This document shows, piece after piece, positions 1-12,733 of a DNA stretch of 64,000 nt (position 1 is its first letter; each line of letters opens with the position of its first letter). This DNA is from Gibbula magus (taxonomy: Eukaryota > Mollusca > Gastropoda > Trochida > Trochidae). The notes beneath the pieces are model-generated. The model was not told the DNA's origin. It saw only the letters and a program-made list of their open reading frames with translations, and searched no databases. The stretch is from the NCBI GenBank assembly GCA_936450465.1, contig OW388293.1, forward strand, positions 43,792,982 through 43,856,981, given 5' to 3'. The translations under genes and the position numbers were made by a program.

Positions 1-3000
1 TTCAATTGTTCTATTTTAAATAAACTGTGTATTAATACTTTTTTTTATTTAACAATCAAGCCCAGCGGCGGATTCAGAGGAGGAGTTAAGAGGGTTCGAG
101 ACGCCGCTCCCCTTTTGAAAAAATTGTGCTTGCAAATTTGATGAACCCCAAAAAGACCCCATCCCCCCTGCCCCCCTTCCCTCCCCAAACCCCCTATGGA
201 TCCGCCTGTGAAGCCAGGGCGTTTCGGCAACATGTGAACTTTGATCTTGGATGTTAATTATCAGTGAAGGCGGATACACACTGTACCAGCATGCACTGCG
301 CGGTGTCGGGAATTTCCTAGCTGACAGAGGGTAAGTACCTTGTCGGGCTGTCATGAATCTATGTCACTTATCAGTGTTTAAGAGAGATATGCATTGTCCT
401 ATATCCAAGCCATGACTGTAAACAATGCGTACTGTAAACACAGTAACTACTGAGTGACGAAACTACGGATGTACACTCTGTTGTTTAACTCCCTATAGTT
501 GCATGGGATGGAAAGTTCAGTACACTAATTATAATACTTCGTTTGTCCGGAATACTGTATGGAGATGAGGTATGGCGCACAGCTTGCTTATGCAGAGGGA
601 TCAACTACCAACAGAGCCTTTGTCTTTACCTGACTACACAGTATTTTACATCACACCATTTACATTGTATGGAAAATGACACCTGTCACATAGCTAGTCA
701 ATACAACTCGTCACAGGTTCGATACAAGACATCACGGACATATTATTTTGTCAAAACACAATTTTATATCGAATTGACGCTTTTCGAGCAACTGTTCACC
801 ATACAGTAATGTTTAAGGAATGTGAAGTGTATTTGAAAGCACACAGCTCTAGTAAAGTAGGGCTCATGCAAGTCCGCGTATAATGAGTTAAAATATTATT
901 AATATAATATATATATGAATAATATTTGATATCATACAGGTTATTCTGGTATAACTAGAAAACATAAACGATTGTCATAGATGTCTTTCAAGTCAATGCA
1001 CCTTAAAGGAAAAGTAGGACATGTCTTCAGATCAAACTGACATAGGAAACAATGTGAGAACACTCCTAGCTTGACAGCAACATTTGCACTTTTATCATGT
1101 TCGACATCACGTTCCAAGTTTGTAAGGAGCTGTGATAATTGACGCACGATATCCGATGATGTTTACTTATTTTCCATGTGAAGTATATAGATCTAGGTTA
1201 AACGTGTTTGTCAGTCTGGATTGTTTATATAACACCATGTAGACGTATACGTTCATAAATATGGTCTTATCTTAAAGGGAGCCCTTGTATCGTAAACATA
1301 AACTCCTTTGCATGTATTCATAAGACGTATTATCGAATGGTTGTAATGTGTTCGATCTATTGGTCACTCGTGTGTCTTCGAGAAAAGAACTGTACTCGAA
1401 TGTCAGGTTACCATGGATACTTTTATCAAGGATAACACACGTGGATCAGGAATTAAAATGTGACATCCAAATATGCGTTAGTTTACTAGAACTGCTCCAA
1501 TGTTCATGCTGCATTGAGATGGACCTGTGTTAAGAATCACTTGCTGATCGTGAATGTATAATGTATTAACATAGCTGAATATACTTGCTTGTAGGAAGTG
1601 TTTATATTCGAAATAACAATGGGGAAACTGTATATAAAGATGCTAGAGTTACTGTGTCCATATTACTGAGACGGCCCCATCATACAATGTCAATATAAGA
1701 ATGTACATTGTACGTGTGTCGCTGATAAGGATGGAACTAAAAAGTGACCAGATGCTACTGGAAACAGCTGATGTAGGTAGTTGTAATCACGTACGTATCA
1801 AATGTCCTATATTTCACTTGCTTGTGAATACATTTATAATATATATAATTTAACAGGGCATGTATATGTTTATCATCCAGCAGAGGTTATTCCACTCAGT
1901 ACTCGTAACTTCTGTTGTATATGGAACATATTTCACGATTTTCGCAAACTCCTTGGTGGTGAAAGTATGATGCACTTGTAACGTCTTTATTTTAATTCAA
2001 TCAGTCATTGTTTATTATCTGCGACCATATACTGTCTTATAAACAGGATGTGCGCATCGCACAGATGAAACAACCCTGGTCATTTTGACAGTTATGGTGA
2101 AAGACAGTTTGAGAAAAAACGTTGTTGATTACACAAACTGCAATAGTCTCGATAACCGTTTTCTATGTATATGGGTTATCGGGTCCTGTCATGAGATTGT
2201 TTACCAAATAATGTAACAATATATTGAATAAACTTTAATAATAAATGACAAATTTAAGAAACATTAAAATGCAAAACAAAGTACTACAGTGCCTTTAATA
2301 ACTGAGTGGAGTAACCTCTGTGTGCAGAGAATGCTGTTAGGGTGATATTACCAATATACACTTGTCAGTGTGTTATATCTTACCTCAGAGTTTGTTACCT
2401 ATGTAAGAAAAATGCTATGTTAGGTATACATACACTTTCCCGTCAACAGATGGTGTGATATTATTAATAATAACATGTTCATTGTTTGTTTTGAATTATT
2501 ACATTTCAACTGTGTGCAGTCAACCAAATTAAAATAATCCCTATGCATACAAGTTTGTGTAAACGTGATATTCGTGACAATGAACACTATTCTGCTTCAG
2601 ACTAAGAATACATTTTCAAGGTGAATGACTCCCATTAACAGTTGCTTACATGTATCACCTTCCGCACGCATCGGGCCATATATGCACTTTTAGAAAATGC
2701 ATATTGATTCTTGCGACAACTTGAAGGATGGGAACAACAACAGACTCTGTGTACAAGACACTACTCATATACCTGATGGTCGTCCACCTGAGTGTGCGCC
2801 AAACTTAAAGTTGCAATGAATAGATAAACGTGTATTCAAATTGTATATATGTATTTTAATTGGTAGCTCAGAATGCATAACCCAAGGAAAGTTGAAAATG
2901 AAAAGGAACGATGTTGGTCCTTCTAGCAGGGTAATAATATGTGTAGCGCTTTGAGCACGACCCTTTGTGTTGTTGGGTTTAACACGATATAAGTATCCTC

Positions 3001-3480
3001 ATTATTATTATATACAGTAAAATCATTGTACCAAAACATATTTGGTTAATGTTACAAAATAACATTGAGTGGCAAAAATAACACTTAGTACTCTCTAGTC
3101 GACATCAAAGATACTTTTTCACGTGCGTTTTAGCAATGATTATTTGCAACACACAAATGTGCTGCCTCGAGAATCCTTCAAGTTGCTTTTGTGTTTTACG
3201 TCATACATCACTTTGTAAACAAATATAATACACAATAATGTTGATTTATAGAAACATTAACATACATGTTCTCGAAGTCATTTTAAAATTCCGATGAATG
3301 AGACCCTATAAATCATCGTGTTTGAACCACGAGCTTTCAAACTTCATGTTTGTGTCATCAATATCATTCGTCTGATATACTCATGTATTCATACATCTTA
3401 ATATAATAATAATAATATATAATAATAATAAAGTTTGTGTATGCTTCTCAAGCATTTCTTCATATTTTCAATCCACTTCA
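1..3480. other. Upstream flank of the transporter gene, no gene seen
   Basis: I see no convincing gene here. The short open frames have no recognisable domain. Positions 55-240 hold a C-rich segment ending in a GGATCCGCCTGTGAAG-like motif that resembles a dispersed invertebrate repeat. The rest is AT-rich, with AAT/ATA runs near 3400-3432. A pyrimidine-rich stretch ending in AG at 3480-3481 lies 16 nt before the transporter ATG, so one or more non-coding first exons, and the promoter, probably lie in this stretch but cannot be placed. Confidence 0.5.
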
Positions 3481-3497
3481 GTGAGGAGACTTAAATC

Positions 3498-4091
3498 ATG
3501 GATAACAAGGTAGAGATTAACGCTGATATCCCCAACACGAATCTAAAACCAGCTCTGACGGATAAACCTCCCACTGATGGAGAAGGCGAGATCCATGTGT
3601 ACAAGAAACGCTGGGTGATGCTTGGACTCTTCTGTCTCTACTCCTTCAGCAACTCCTTCCAGTGGATCCATCTCAACATCATCGCCAACGTCATGCTCAG
3701 TTACTATAACGCGAGTCTACCAGGGGACTCCCTCCAACAGGAGACGGCTGTGGACTGGTTGTCTATGGTCTACATGCTGGCCTATATCCCACTGATCTTC
3801 CCGGCCACCTGGTTGATGGACTCCAAGGGTTTGCGGGTCTGTAACATTGTAGGGTCCTTCCTCAACGCTGTTGGTGCTTGGATTAAGTGTGGCAGTGTCA
3901 GTCCTGATAGGTTCGGTGTTCTGATGTTCGCTCAGGCAATATGTTCTGTGGCTCAGATCTGGGTATTAGGAATGCCTGCTCCTCTGGCTGCCGCCTGGTT
4001 CGGTCCGGATGAAGTGTCAACGGCCACCTCTATTGGCGTGTTCGGCAATCAGGTAATATTTCGAGTTTTCCGAAAATGGTTTTTAACACAG

Positions 4092-4161
<70 letters not shown>

Positions 4162-4911
4162 TCTTTACTTATCTCCGTCTTGTATGCGTATAAACATAAA
4201 CCAAAGCGTTTCTCATCTCCTTGGTAACCTAAAACAAGGAGCAACTAAAGGGAAGTAAAAGGTTAATATTGTTGTTACAACTATAGATAGAGAAAGTTTA
4301 TGTATTTATTCTGACTATCGACCAATCGGAATTGACTTCCAGCTGGGCGCTGCAGTCGGGTTCCTCTTACCGCCGATGTTGGTTCCTAACGACCCTGATC
4401 TGGAGGTGGTGGGAGCTGGTTTAAGTCTCATGATGTACATCACTGCAGGGACCTGCACCGCCATTTTCATCGCTATACTCGTCGGTAAAACTGCTGTTAT
4501 GCTTTCCAAAAGGTTATGTGCGATGTGAAGGCGTATTGCAATTATCCGTATTGCACGATCTGCATCAAACTCCCTCGAAACTGTCAACTTCCCTCTAATC
4601 GCTGGTAAAATAGCAGGAGTTTCGTTTGCAAATCAACTATATCTATATGAACAAAAGTTTTGAAATTATCTCAGGATCATGTTTTACACGGTGAATATGT
4701 CAAGCTTCCTTCTGGAAGGAGATATTTACTCCCCCGTTATAAAACCAACAGAGGTCCAAATACATTTATTCCTTTCAGCATTCGTCTTCTAAATGATATT
4801 TAAGTTAATCGAGTTTGATTGTTTCAAGTATATACTTGTAACTTATACTGTTTGATTTTAATGTACACGAGCTCTGTCATGATACAAAATGAATTCCTTT
4901 CAGGGTAATAA

Positions 4912-4943
<32 letters not shown>

Positions 4944-7900
4944 AGTGTCGTTGCACATGAACTTCACAGTGCTCGCTGCTATGCAAGCACATGCAATGAC
5001 GAAATGCAGCAAGGCTATGCAATGGTACACCAACACATAACGATACATAAGTTAGATAAGTTCCCAGCAAGTCCAAACCTCTCACCAGTTTCCATCACTG
5101 GCTAATGGAGGCCTGCTGTATTGTTTGCACTTCCACCGGTACCAATGCTGTTATGTGTAATATCATAATACGTGTACAGAGGTTATTGAACGCTCATTGA
5201 GTCTTCGGACTGTCCTATGAGTATATTTGTATGGCTGTAGTGCAATTGTCCACCACTCTCCCTGGTACAGTTTTTTCTCAGGGAAAGTATAATCTAATTA
5301 TTGTATATCTTTAGAATAAGTCGTTGTGTAAAGTTGCAAAATAAAGATGTTGTCCCACCAAAATCATGATAAAAAAACTTAATAACCAGTAGAATTAAAA
5401 TTCACGTGTAATGCATTATTCTCAAGAATGACAGATTATTACCTCTATGTACATTATATATCGGAATCAATTGAGCATAAGATCGAGACATTATACACTT
5501 GCAATTGATTATTAAGACGATTTGTATTATCGTTTTTTAAACATGTCGGCAATAAGCTCGGCGATCGCTTTGAAGAAAATCCTTGCGTGACTGGTGATCT
5601 AGAGAGCCTGAGCGTACTGAGCGTCGTAAATAAATCACTGTTAATTTCACTACCTCTAAATGAATTTATTTATAAATCACATGTCTATGACTTAATGATG
5701 CAATTGTCATCTGTGAAATTACCACGTTGGATATCTAAACATTCGATATTTGGAAAATCTAAGTTGTTTTATAGAAGGTTTATTTGTGAAATGTACGATC
5801 ATAATGTTGCGAAATCACGTTGAACTATGACTAGCGCCGATAATGAGATTCCTCTTGTGACGTCACAGGGGGAATCGCTTCAGGGACCACCGGGGCTAAA
5901 TAAGTTGGTTTTTCAAAAAGCCTTATTCTGCAATTTGAAATCGAGTAATTGCTAAATTGAAATCCCATTTTAAGGAACTGAATGTGAACATGTGGCATGA
6001 CATATAACCTTCAATGCTAGTTTGATTATTCTCTTTCACAGGGTTTCGGGACCACCCACCCAAACCACCTAGCCGGGCACAGCTGGTCGCCATACAGGAG
6101 ACAGAGGGACAACATTACATCAGTTCACTAAAACGTCTTCTAAAATCCGGACCCTTTATATTGCTCGTTATTTCGTACGGTAATATCATCCTTAATTAAT
6201 CGTTTCATTTCATACTCTAAATCAAGAGGTAATACTCAAATTGTTCAATTATAATGTATAGGTACTTACACATGTACGTGCGATGTAGGATATAATGTTT
6301 ACAAATAATACAAGTATATATATCATTAGGTATGCAAGCAGATTTCGATTACATTTAAAAGCAACTTATAAGAATAACTTATTCAAATAATATGATATTA
6401 TTAGGATGTTATGTATGTGGTTAATCGATTAGATATTCTTTATTTTTTTAATCAAGCGATTTTTTAAAATACGCGACCAGATGGAAATATGTATCCTATT
6501 GTCTTTAAACAATGTTTTTCAGCATCAAATCGCAGTTTCATAGCCTTATCCCTCATTGTTTTTAATCGATGAAAATTATTGTCAAATCTTAAATTGTGTT
6601 AGCAACTGACGTGTCTCGTTCAATTTCTCGTATGTCGTGAAGCCTTTTATTAATCTGTGTTTATTTTAATGTTCAACAACTCTCCAACTCCTGCAGGAGT
6701 GAATGTAGGATGTTACTACGCTATTGCCACGCTGCTGAACGCCATTGTGCTTCATTACTTTCCGGTATGTACAAACTAAACGATCAATTTAATTAAAAAT
6801 GTCACATACTCTGAAATCAACAATGTGTTGAAAATGGCATTGTCATACAACAAGGAAGGAAAGCAAACAAAGCAGGTCACGTCACTTTGTCTTAATTGAT
6901 TTGTATCCGTATTTCTAGTTGACATCCTGTTTACAATAATTGAATGAAGTTCCGGACACTTTTGTTTCGCGTGAAGCCAAGAAAATCTGACCTTTTTGAT
7001 TTAGGGGGAAGAGGTGAATGCGGGGAGAATCGGACTGACAATTGTTATCGTCGGTATCGTCGGCGCCATCTTGGCCGGAATATGGCTGGACAAAACAAGG
7101 ACATTCAAGTTAGTCGTGTCGTTGACAAATCATGAATAAGTCAGAAGTTTAAAGAGAGGATTCTATAGGAATGTCTGCCATTTCATTTTGTGCATTACGT
7201 GCCGTATTTCAAATAATTTGAAAAGTTATTTATAAAATATGTATATTGTAACACATAACACATAACACATAATTTATCATAAGACGAATGCCTTGTTTTG
7301 CAAAAATAACCACACAACGAATTGTTTCACTTCTTAGTGATTTTTATAGTACATGTGTGCTAGTCCAGGTCAAACTGTCAAATCTCAAGTCATCAAACTA
7401 GGAGAACTACTCTAGGTAAAATGTTCAACTGTATTGTGTTTGATATTATTTTGATGACTAACAGTATGTTTAAACATGAATGTCCTTTTCGGATTTCTTT
7501 TCTGTAAAACTACTCCGATAGAACTATCTTTTAAGTTAATATTTGCACTAAAGATTTCACAGTAAAGAAATGAGACCTAAATCACAAATCCAATTATACT
7601 TCAGGGGGACGTCACTCGGGATCTACTTCCTGTCAATGGCGTGTATGGTGATCTTTACCTTCACAATGGACACGGGCTACATCTGGGTCGTATTCATCAC
7701 TGCAGGTGCCATGGGGTAATACAGCAACATCAGTTGGACTTGTCAATGATTAATCTGATGTCAAAATGTGAACGTGTATTTTCGAGACAAACCGAGATAT
7801 ATTGTTGGATTATTTTAACATCATTTGGTGGAAAATTAGGATTGAGAGCAAATGGCGCTTTAATCTTAATCTCAAAATGCCTTCAAATGTCAAGACTGTT

Positions 7901-10900
7901 ATTGGTCCAAGCCTGACTGAAATTGTCTGACTGACAATGAAACAGAATGTTTGAAGTTCATCTTCACAATTTTACATTTGACGATCAGGTTCTTCATGAC
8001 CGGCTATCTTCCGGTCGGGTTCGAGTTTGCTGCTGAATTGACGTTTCCGGAGCCAGAAGGAACTTCGTCGGGACTGCTCAATGCGTCTGCGCAGGTACCG
8101 GAAACCCACACCTTATCGCTCCGTATTCTATTTTTAGTTAAATGTAATCACAGATGCATTGTAAGTTTCGTTCACTACAGTTGGAATTACAAATGTATTA
8201 CTCACCGTGGTGAGATCACTAATTAGATAACAATAAGTTGGTTACACACATGTGTGATACCACCGCGTGTTGCCGTAACGTCATAATCGGCGCGTGACGT
8301 CATAGTCGTTTTTGGTTGACGTCACAATGTTAGCCGCGCGACTGCAATAGCGGGTGACCTATTTGCAAGTAAGCGTCACTAAAAACGATTTCCTTGCAAT
8401 TCAGCGCTATTTACATCATTGAGTAGTAAATAAAATACTTAACTCGGTCCAGTTTGATAAGATGTTTATGAAACTCGTGAATGGCATCGGTATTTAACTC
8501 GCTTTCGCTCGTTAAAATACCAAACCATCCACTCGTTTCATAAACATGTTATCAAACGGGACGTCGTTTAGTAATCTTTATGTATCAGTTCTACATCAAC
8601 AGTAGTAATACCCACAGCCGGTCTTCGTAGTATATATTTTATACAAATATATTCATGATAAACAATTCCCGATTAGCGCATCTTGTATTCCCATTCTTTT
8701 TATGCCCAGTTTATAATGAACTATTTATTTTACCAAGAATAAATAAATGGATAAAAGAAAAAAAGTGTTAGTCTATTTCACCGGATATTACGAAACGTAT
8801 GATGATTCGATGATTTGTGCCAGTTGATATACAGATAGCCCTATATAGTTTAGCATGTTTCAAAATAATACTGTGTATGTAACTATGTATAAGCGATCAA
8901 ATAACGACAATAATTATGACGTTTTATAGGATAGATGATTAAAACAGGAGCATATGCAGAGGACCTGTTATGGTTAAGCAATAGGAATGTTGAATCAGTT
9001 TAATCCTTGACATTACTTCCTACTTGGTGTGCGTCTATGCAGATAAGTACTGCAGAGTAGGGTAACATGTGTGTAAGTTAAAGGTCATGCCCATTGAATA
9101 CACTTAATGCCACAATTATGTTGAGATACGATTGCAAATTTTCATCAGTAATGAACAACAATTATCATCAATAAAATGATTTAATTCATTTTGCTTCAAG
9201 GAATGTTGATAAGTCCATTGAATGTTATATTGAGATACGATTGTAAATGTTCGTCAGTCATCAGCAACAATTATCATCATTAAATGATTTAATTAAAGGA
9301 ATGTTGATACCTCCATTACATCGCCTACTGTTTCAACATTACCAGACCAATATTAACAATTTAGAATCTTTAGAGTCTTTAGAATATAATTGCTGTCAAA
9401 TATATAATGAAAATGTGGTTTAAACAATCTTTATTCTATACTCAGTTGCAGGGGGATCAACAAACAAGGTTTCCCCTATGTAAGTGTCTCTCCCAAAACA
9501 ACATTAAAACAGGATTATTATGAAAATGTAAACCTGATGTTCTAAATATCACTACCCACAGATATACCCAATTACTCTCATTGTGTTTCACATACCGAAG
9601 ACTGACCTAGTACTAGTGTTCATTATGACTCCTCTTTATAGATATTTGGGATCGTGTTCACCCTGGGGATGCGGGCTATGATGAACAGAGTGGACGTCTT
9701 GTGGGCTAACATTACAGTGTCTGGTGTTCTTCTTCTAGGGACCATCATGACGGGTACACGACTTTTACCTTCATTCATTTCTATTCGCTTACTTACTTAT
9801 GTTGGAGATTTTACGAGCCTTTCCAGCAGAGCTGATTTTGCACTCGGGATACTCGTCAGTGGAAACTACTGCAGTCTAATAGTTTTACGTCAATATTGAA
9901 AGAGTGTAATACCTCTGTACTTATGACGTCATAATAGTTTGAAGTTGTGACGTCATAATGTTAGTACTACACTTTTATTGGAATTTTAGTTCCATCATAT
10001 TGCTGTTTCCGTTGCAATTGATTAAAGTAGGAAATACATGTACCGTAGAAAAAAACAATGTACTAAGCTTTCTTGCTCGTAATGCCATTTTGGTTAAACT
10101 CGCTATTTTGATACCAAAAGGTAAATTGGTTTAATAACAATGGTATGACATGCACGATCGTTTTGTATTCTTTACTTATTTTGCTTTTTTACTTACTAAT
10201 TTTACAAGTACCTAAACATCGACCATATCATATTAATAGAAACACAGTGTCAGGTTGTCATGTCATTTCACTGTACCTTAAGACTTATTCTTTAACACTA
10301 TCCAGCTTTCAGCTTAACGATTTGCGATCCCCTAGTTGTTATTTGTTTAGGTCAGATACTCGTATGGCACCACTCTTATCTTTACAAGAAGGACGCAGAA
10401 TATATCAGTGTTGTGTTGCAATGATAAGCTGAAGGTATTGTTTGATATATGATTACTAATAGTATTTTTCTCTGTTTTGCTTTATAACAAGATAAACACG
10501 AAATAAACACATGGGTAGAATAGTAAGCTGTCGTTTTTAGTGGCCATGTAGTCATGTAGTGTCAATCGGGAGAATATTATATTTTGGATGGCGAAGTTAT
10601 ACAAAACGTATTATAATCCTCATGCAATTATATTCTCAATCTATATTATCTAAACACATTCTCCGAATATTCAACTCCCCTGTTAAAAATAGCAATAGAA
10701 ACATATTTAACGCTTTTTAACATTTTGCAGGTTTAATCAAAGCCGAGTACAGACGTCAAGTGGCCGGGGGAGAGGAAAAGGTGAGTTTCCAATGAGAACG
10801 AATTTGTACTGTAGATCTACATGTATATTGTGAAAAGGTGGGTGTCCAAGTACGCCGAAATTGTTATAAAGATATATATTGTGAGAAGTTGAGTATCCAA

Positions 10901-12273
10901 TGAGGCCGAAATTGCACTTACATGTAAGATCTATATTGTGAGAAGGTGAGCGTCCAATGAGGCCGAAATAGTACTGTAGAACTATATTGTGAGAAGGTTG
11001 GTGTTTGTTGTGGCGGTATTTGTACAGTAACTAATACATCCATATAATGTAGGTGTTCAGTGTAACGATATTGTACTGTACATCTTATATATTGTCATAT
11101 AAATGTGGTTTGCAGTGTGGCGGTTTTTGTACTGTACATCTATATTGTCATAGAATGTCGGTGTGCAGTGTTGCGGTATTTGTACTGTACATCTATATTG
11201 TCATAGAATGTCGGTGTGCAGTGTGGAGGTATTTGTACTGTACATCTATAATTTGTCATAATGTCGGTGTGCAGTGTGGCGTTATTTGTACTGTACATCT
11301 ATATTGTCATAGAATGTCGGTTTGCAGTCTTGCGGTATTTGTACTGTACATCTATATTGTCATAGAATGTCGGTGTGCAGCGTGGCGGTATTTGTACTGT
11401 ACATCTATATTGTCAGAGAATGTCGGTGTGCAGTGTGGCGGTATTTGTACTGTACATCTATATTGTCAGAGAATGTCGGTGTGCAGTGTGGCGGTATTTG
11501 TACTGTACATCTATAATTTGTCATAATGTCGGTGTGCAGTATGGCGGTATTTGTACTGTACATCTATATTGTCATAGAATGTCGGCGTGCACTGTGGCGG
11601 TATTTGTACTATACATTGTCATAGAAATTCGTTTTGCAGTGTGGCGGTATTTGTACTGTACATCTATATTGTCATAGAAATTTGTTTTGCAGTGTGGCGG
11701 TATTTGTAAGTGTACATTAATATTGTCAAAGGATGTTGGTGTGCAGTATGGCGGTATTTGTATATAGCCATACAACTCGTAAAAAATAAAGATAAATATA
11801 TCTTACGTGGTTTTTAATTTAGATTTAATTTAATGCAATACTAGCAGTGTTTTTATTTATTTTTTTTACAGAGGAATAGTATTTCTATTTTGTCAGTTAG
11901 TGTTGATGGCTATCATCCCGACCACAGAGAGTTAAGAATACTGGAAACTGGAATGTAACTAATATCACTTAAAAATGTTTCTGGATAACAACTTATTTAT
12001 TATGAATATGCGGGACGTTTCGGAGTAAATACTTACTTCTTCATCGGTTACAATGTTTCATTCACTTAATAAAGGATTGATTATAGACTCCGAAGCGTCC
12101 TGAAGAAGCACAATTAAGAAAGTGTTATCCAGAAAAATATTGTTTTATTATGCATTCCACCTCTCAATGTCTCCCAAATACTTTTTGTATTACCTTAATG
12201 TTAAAACCGTGCTTCATCCTTTCAGGGACACCGACTAAGAGAGGTGTTCGGGAGATGCTTGAAGAGTGCTTGA
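3498..12273 (+). CDS. FLVCR: FLVCR-type SLC49 major facilitator transporter (choline/ethanolamine carrier-like)
   Basis: Ten coding exons with GT-AG borders join in frame to a 477-residue protein: 3498-4052, 4343-4484, 6042-6179, 6697-6764, 7005-7108, 7605-7715, 7989-8094, 9642-9753, 10731-10780 and 12226-12273. Characteristic stretches are [10 protein letters not shown] in helix 1, [68 protein letters not shown] and [10 protein letters not shown], all typical of animal FLVCR1/FLVCR2. Family length is about 525-555 residues; the missing part lies mostly in the variable termini. Human FLVCR1/2 carry choline and ethanolamine across membranes, and heme export has also been proposed. The helix 1 tryptophan (W56) and helix 7 tyrosine (Y286) match positions reported to contact choline. 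The ATG at 3498 is the first in an open frame after a likely acceptor at 3480-3481. The C-terminus is uncertain because an alternative last exon exists. Whether it is the FLVCR1 or FLVCR2 orthologue cannot be told. Confidence 0.93.
4093..4161. repeat. (TA)n microsatellite in transporter intron 1
   Basis: About 34 uninterrupted TA units begin some 40 nt after the donor of exon 1. Their run-on translation creates false open frames here. Confidence 0.97.
4914..4942. repeat. (ATT)n microsatellite
   Basis: A perfect ATT trinucleotide run in intron 2 of the transporter gene. It explains a poly-asparagine/isoleucine open frame on the minus strand. Confidence 0.95.
5395..6012. mobile_element. Decayed MITE, family 1, in transporter intron 2
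   Basis: This stretch matches, with many substitutions, the two better preserved copies at 18366-19070 and 23197-23892. Shared blocks include CTCAAGAATGACAGAT, GGAATCAATTGAGCATAA, TTGGATATCTAAACATTCGA and the GGGGCTAAAT segment. The left TTAA is still seen at 5395-5398, but both inverted ends are worn away. The open frame at 5587-5823 lies wholly inside it and is not a gene. Confidence 0.75.
8240..8600. repeat. CRE-bearing segment and hairpin repeat in transporter intron 7
   Basis: The left part carries two perfect TGACGTCA palindromes (8295-8302 and 8317-8324) and a near copy at about 8275-8284. The right part (8450-8557) is an imperfect hairpin: GTTTGATAAGATGTTTATGAA and its inverse flank a TTAACTCGCTTTCGCTCGTTAA core. 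It looks like a foldback MITE rather than a conserved enhancer. Confidence 0.55.
9120..9320. repeat. Diverged tandem duplication of about 107 bp
   Basis: Two adjacent copies share TTGAGATACGATTG, CAACAATTATCATCA, ATGATTTAATT and AAGGAATGTTGATA, with several substitutions and small gaps. The repeat lies in intron 7 of the transporter gene. Confidence 0.7.
10781..11760 (+). repeat. 53 bp minisatellite in the last intron of the transporter gene
   Basis: From about 11095 to 11760 a unit of about 53 bp repeats roughly a dozen times; it contains GCGGTATTTGTACTGTACAT and TATATTGTCATAGAATGTCGG. Older, more diverged units of 51-57 bp run back to the donor of the exon ending at 10780. Because 53 is not a multiple of three, each forward frame reads through in turn and makes long repetitive false proteins. 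Confidence 0.93.
11872..11958 (+). CDS. FLVCR: Alternative last coding exon of the FLVCR-type gene
   Basis: A long T-rich tract ends in ACAG at 11868-11871. Read in the phase left by the exon ending at 10780, the next 28 codons are open and end in TAA at 11956-11958. An AATAAA lies at 12068-12073. Use of this exon would give a 490-residue protein with a different tail from the one ending at 12273, whose acceptor at 12224-12225 is equally good. The two ends could be alternative isoforms, or one may be unused. The AATAAA falls inside a foldback repeat beginning near 11972. Confidence 0.4.
   Translation, partial: RNSISILSVSVDGYHPDHRELRILETGM
11972..12142. repeat. Foldback repeat with TTCTGGATAACA ends
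   Basis: The left end reads TTTCTGGATAACAACTT and GGGACGTTTCGGAGT; the right end carries their inverse, CTCCGAAGCGTCC and GTGTTATCCAGAAAA. A related half copy (GGATAACAACTTCTTTAATG, ACGACGTTTCGGAGTATA) lies at 19892-19965. The repeat overlaps the AATAAA at 12068-12073. Confidence 0.7.
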
Positions 12274-12344
12274 CATGTCCACCCAATATAAACCGTCATT
12301 AACGCTACTCACTGCTGAAACATGTCTCTCAGGAAGGAGGAACA

Positions 12345-12381
12345 CACAACAAAATACAACAAAATACAACAAAATACAACA
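12345..12381. repeat. Short tandem repeat CAACAAAATA
   Basis: Three to four units of CAACAAAATA lie about 75 nt beyond the transporter stop codon, probably in its 3' untranslated region. Confidence 0.85.
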
Positions 12382-12733
12382 TGTTCAATATGCGTGTTAT
12401 AGGTCTGAGGTGTGTGTTGTTATCTGGCTGGATAGCTAAATTGTGTTAGAAATCCATGAACTGTGTCATTGTTTACATACAAACAATATTTGTGAGAAAT
12501 TATATATTATTATATAATATCATTATTATCTTTCTATCTCATCATATGTGTGTATATGGGTAGCTAATAGAGGATAATATAAACCTAATGTGTCATTTTG
12601 GAGATAATTCTTTTCTCAGGTAAACCTCCTTTCAAGGCCATACAGAACTCCCATGGGCATTCTATAGAATATCCCTGGCCCTGAAAGTAGACTTTAACGT
12701 GAATTGTAAATTCTGGAATAACCACGAGCTCAT

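Noticed and set aside
543..809. 88-residue frame upstream of the transporter
   Set aside because: Codon content looks random, with no domain or splice support.
5587..5823. 78-residue forward frame
   Set aside because: It is wholly inside a decayed copy of a MITE whose other copies do not keep the frame.
11053..11677. Long repetitive open frames (up to 157 residues) in three forward frames
   Set aside because: They are translations of the 53 bp minisatellite in an intron; all frames open in turn because 53 is not divisible by three.
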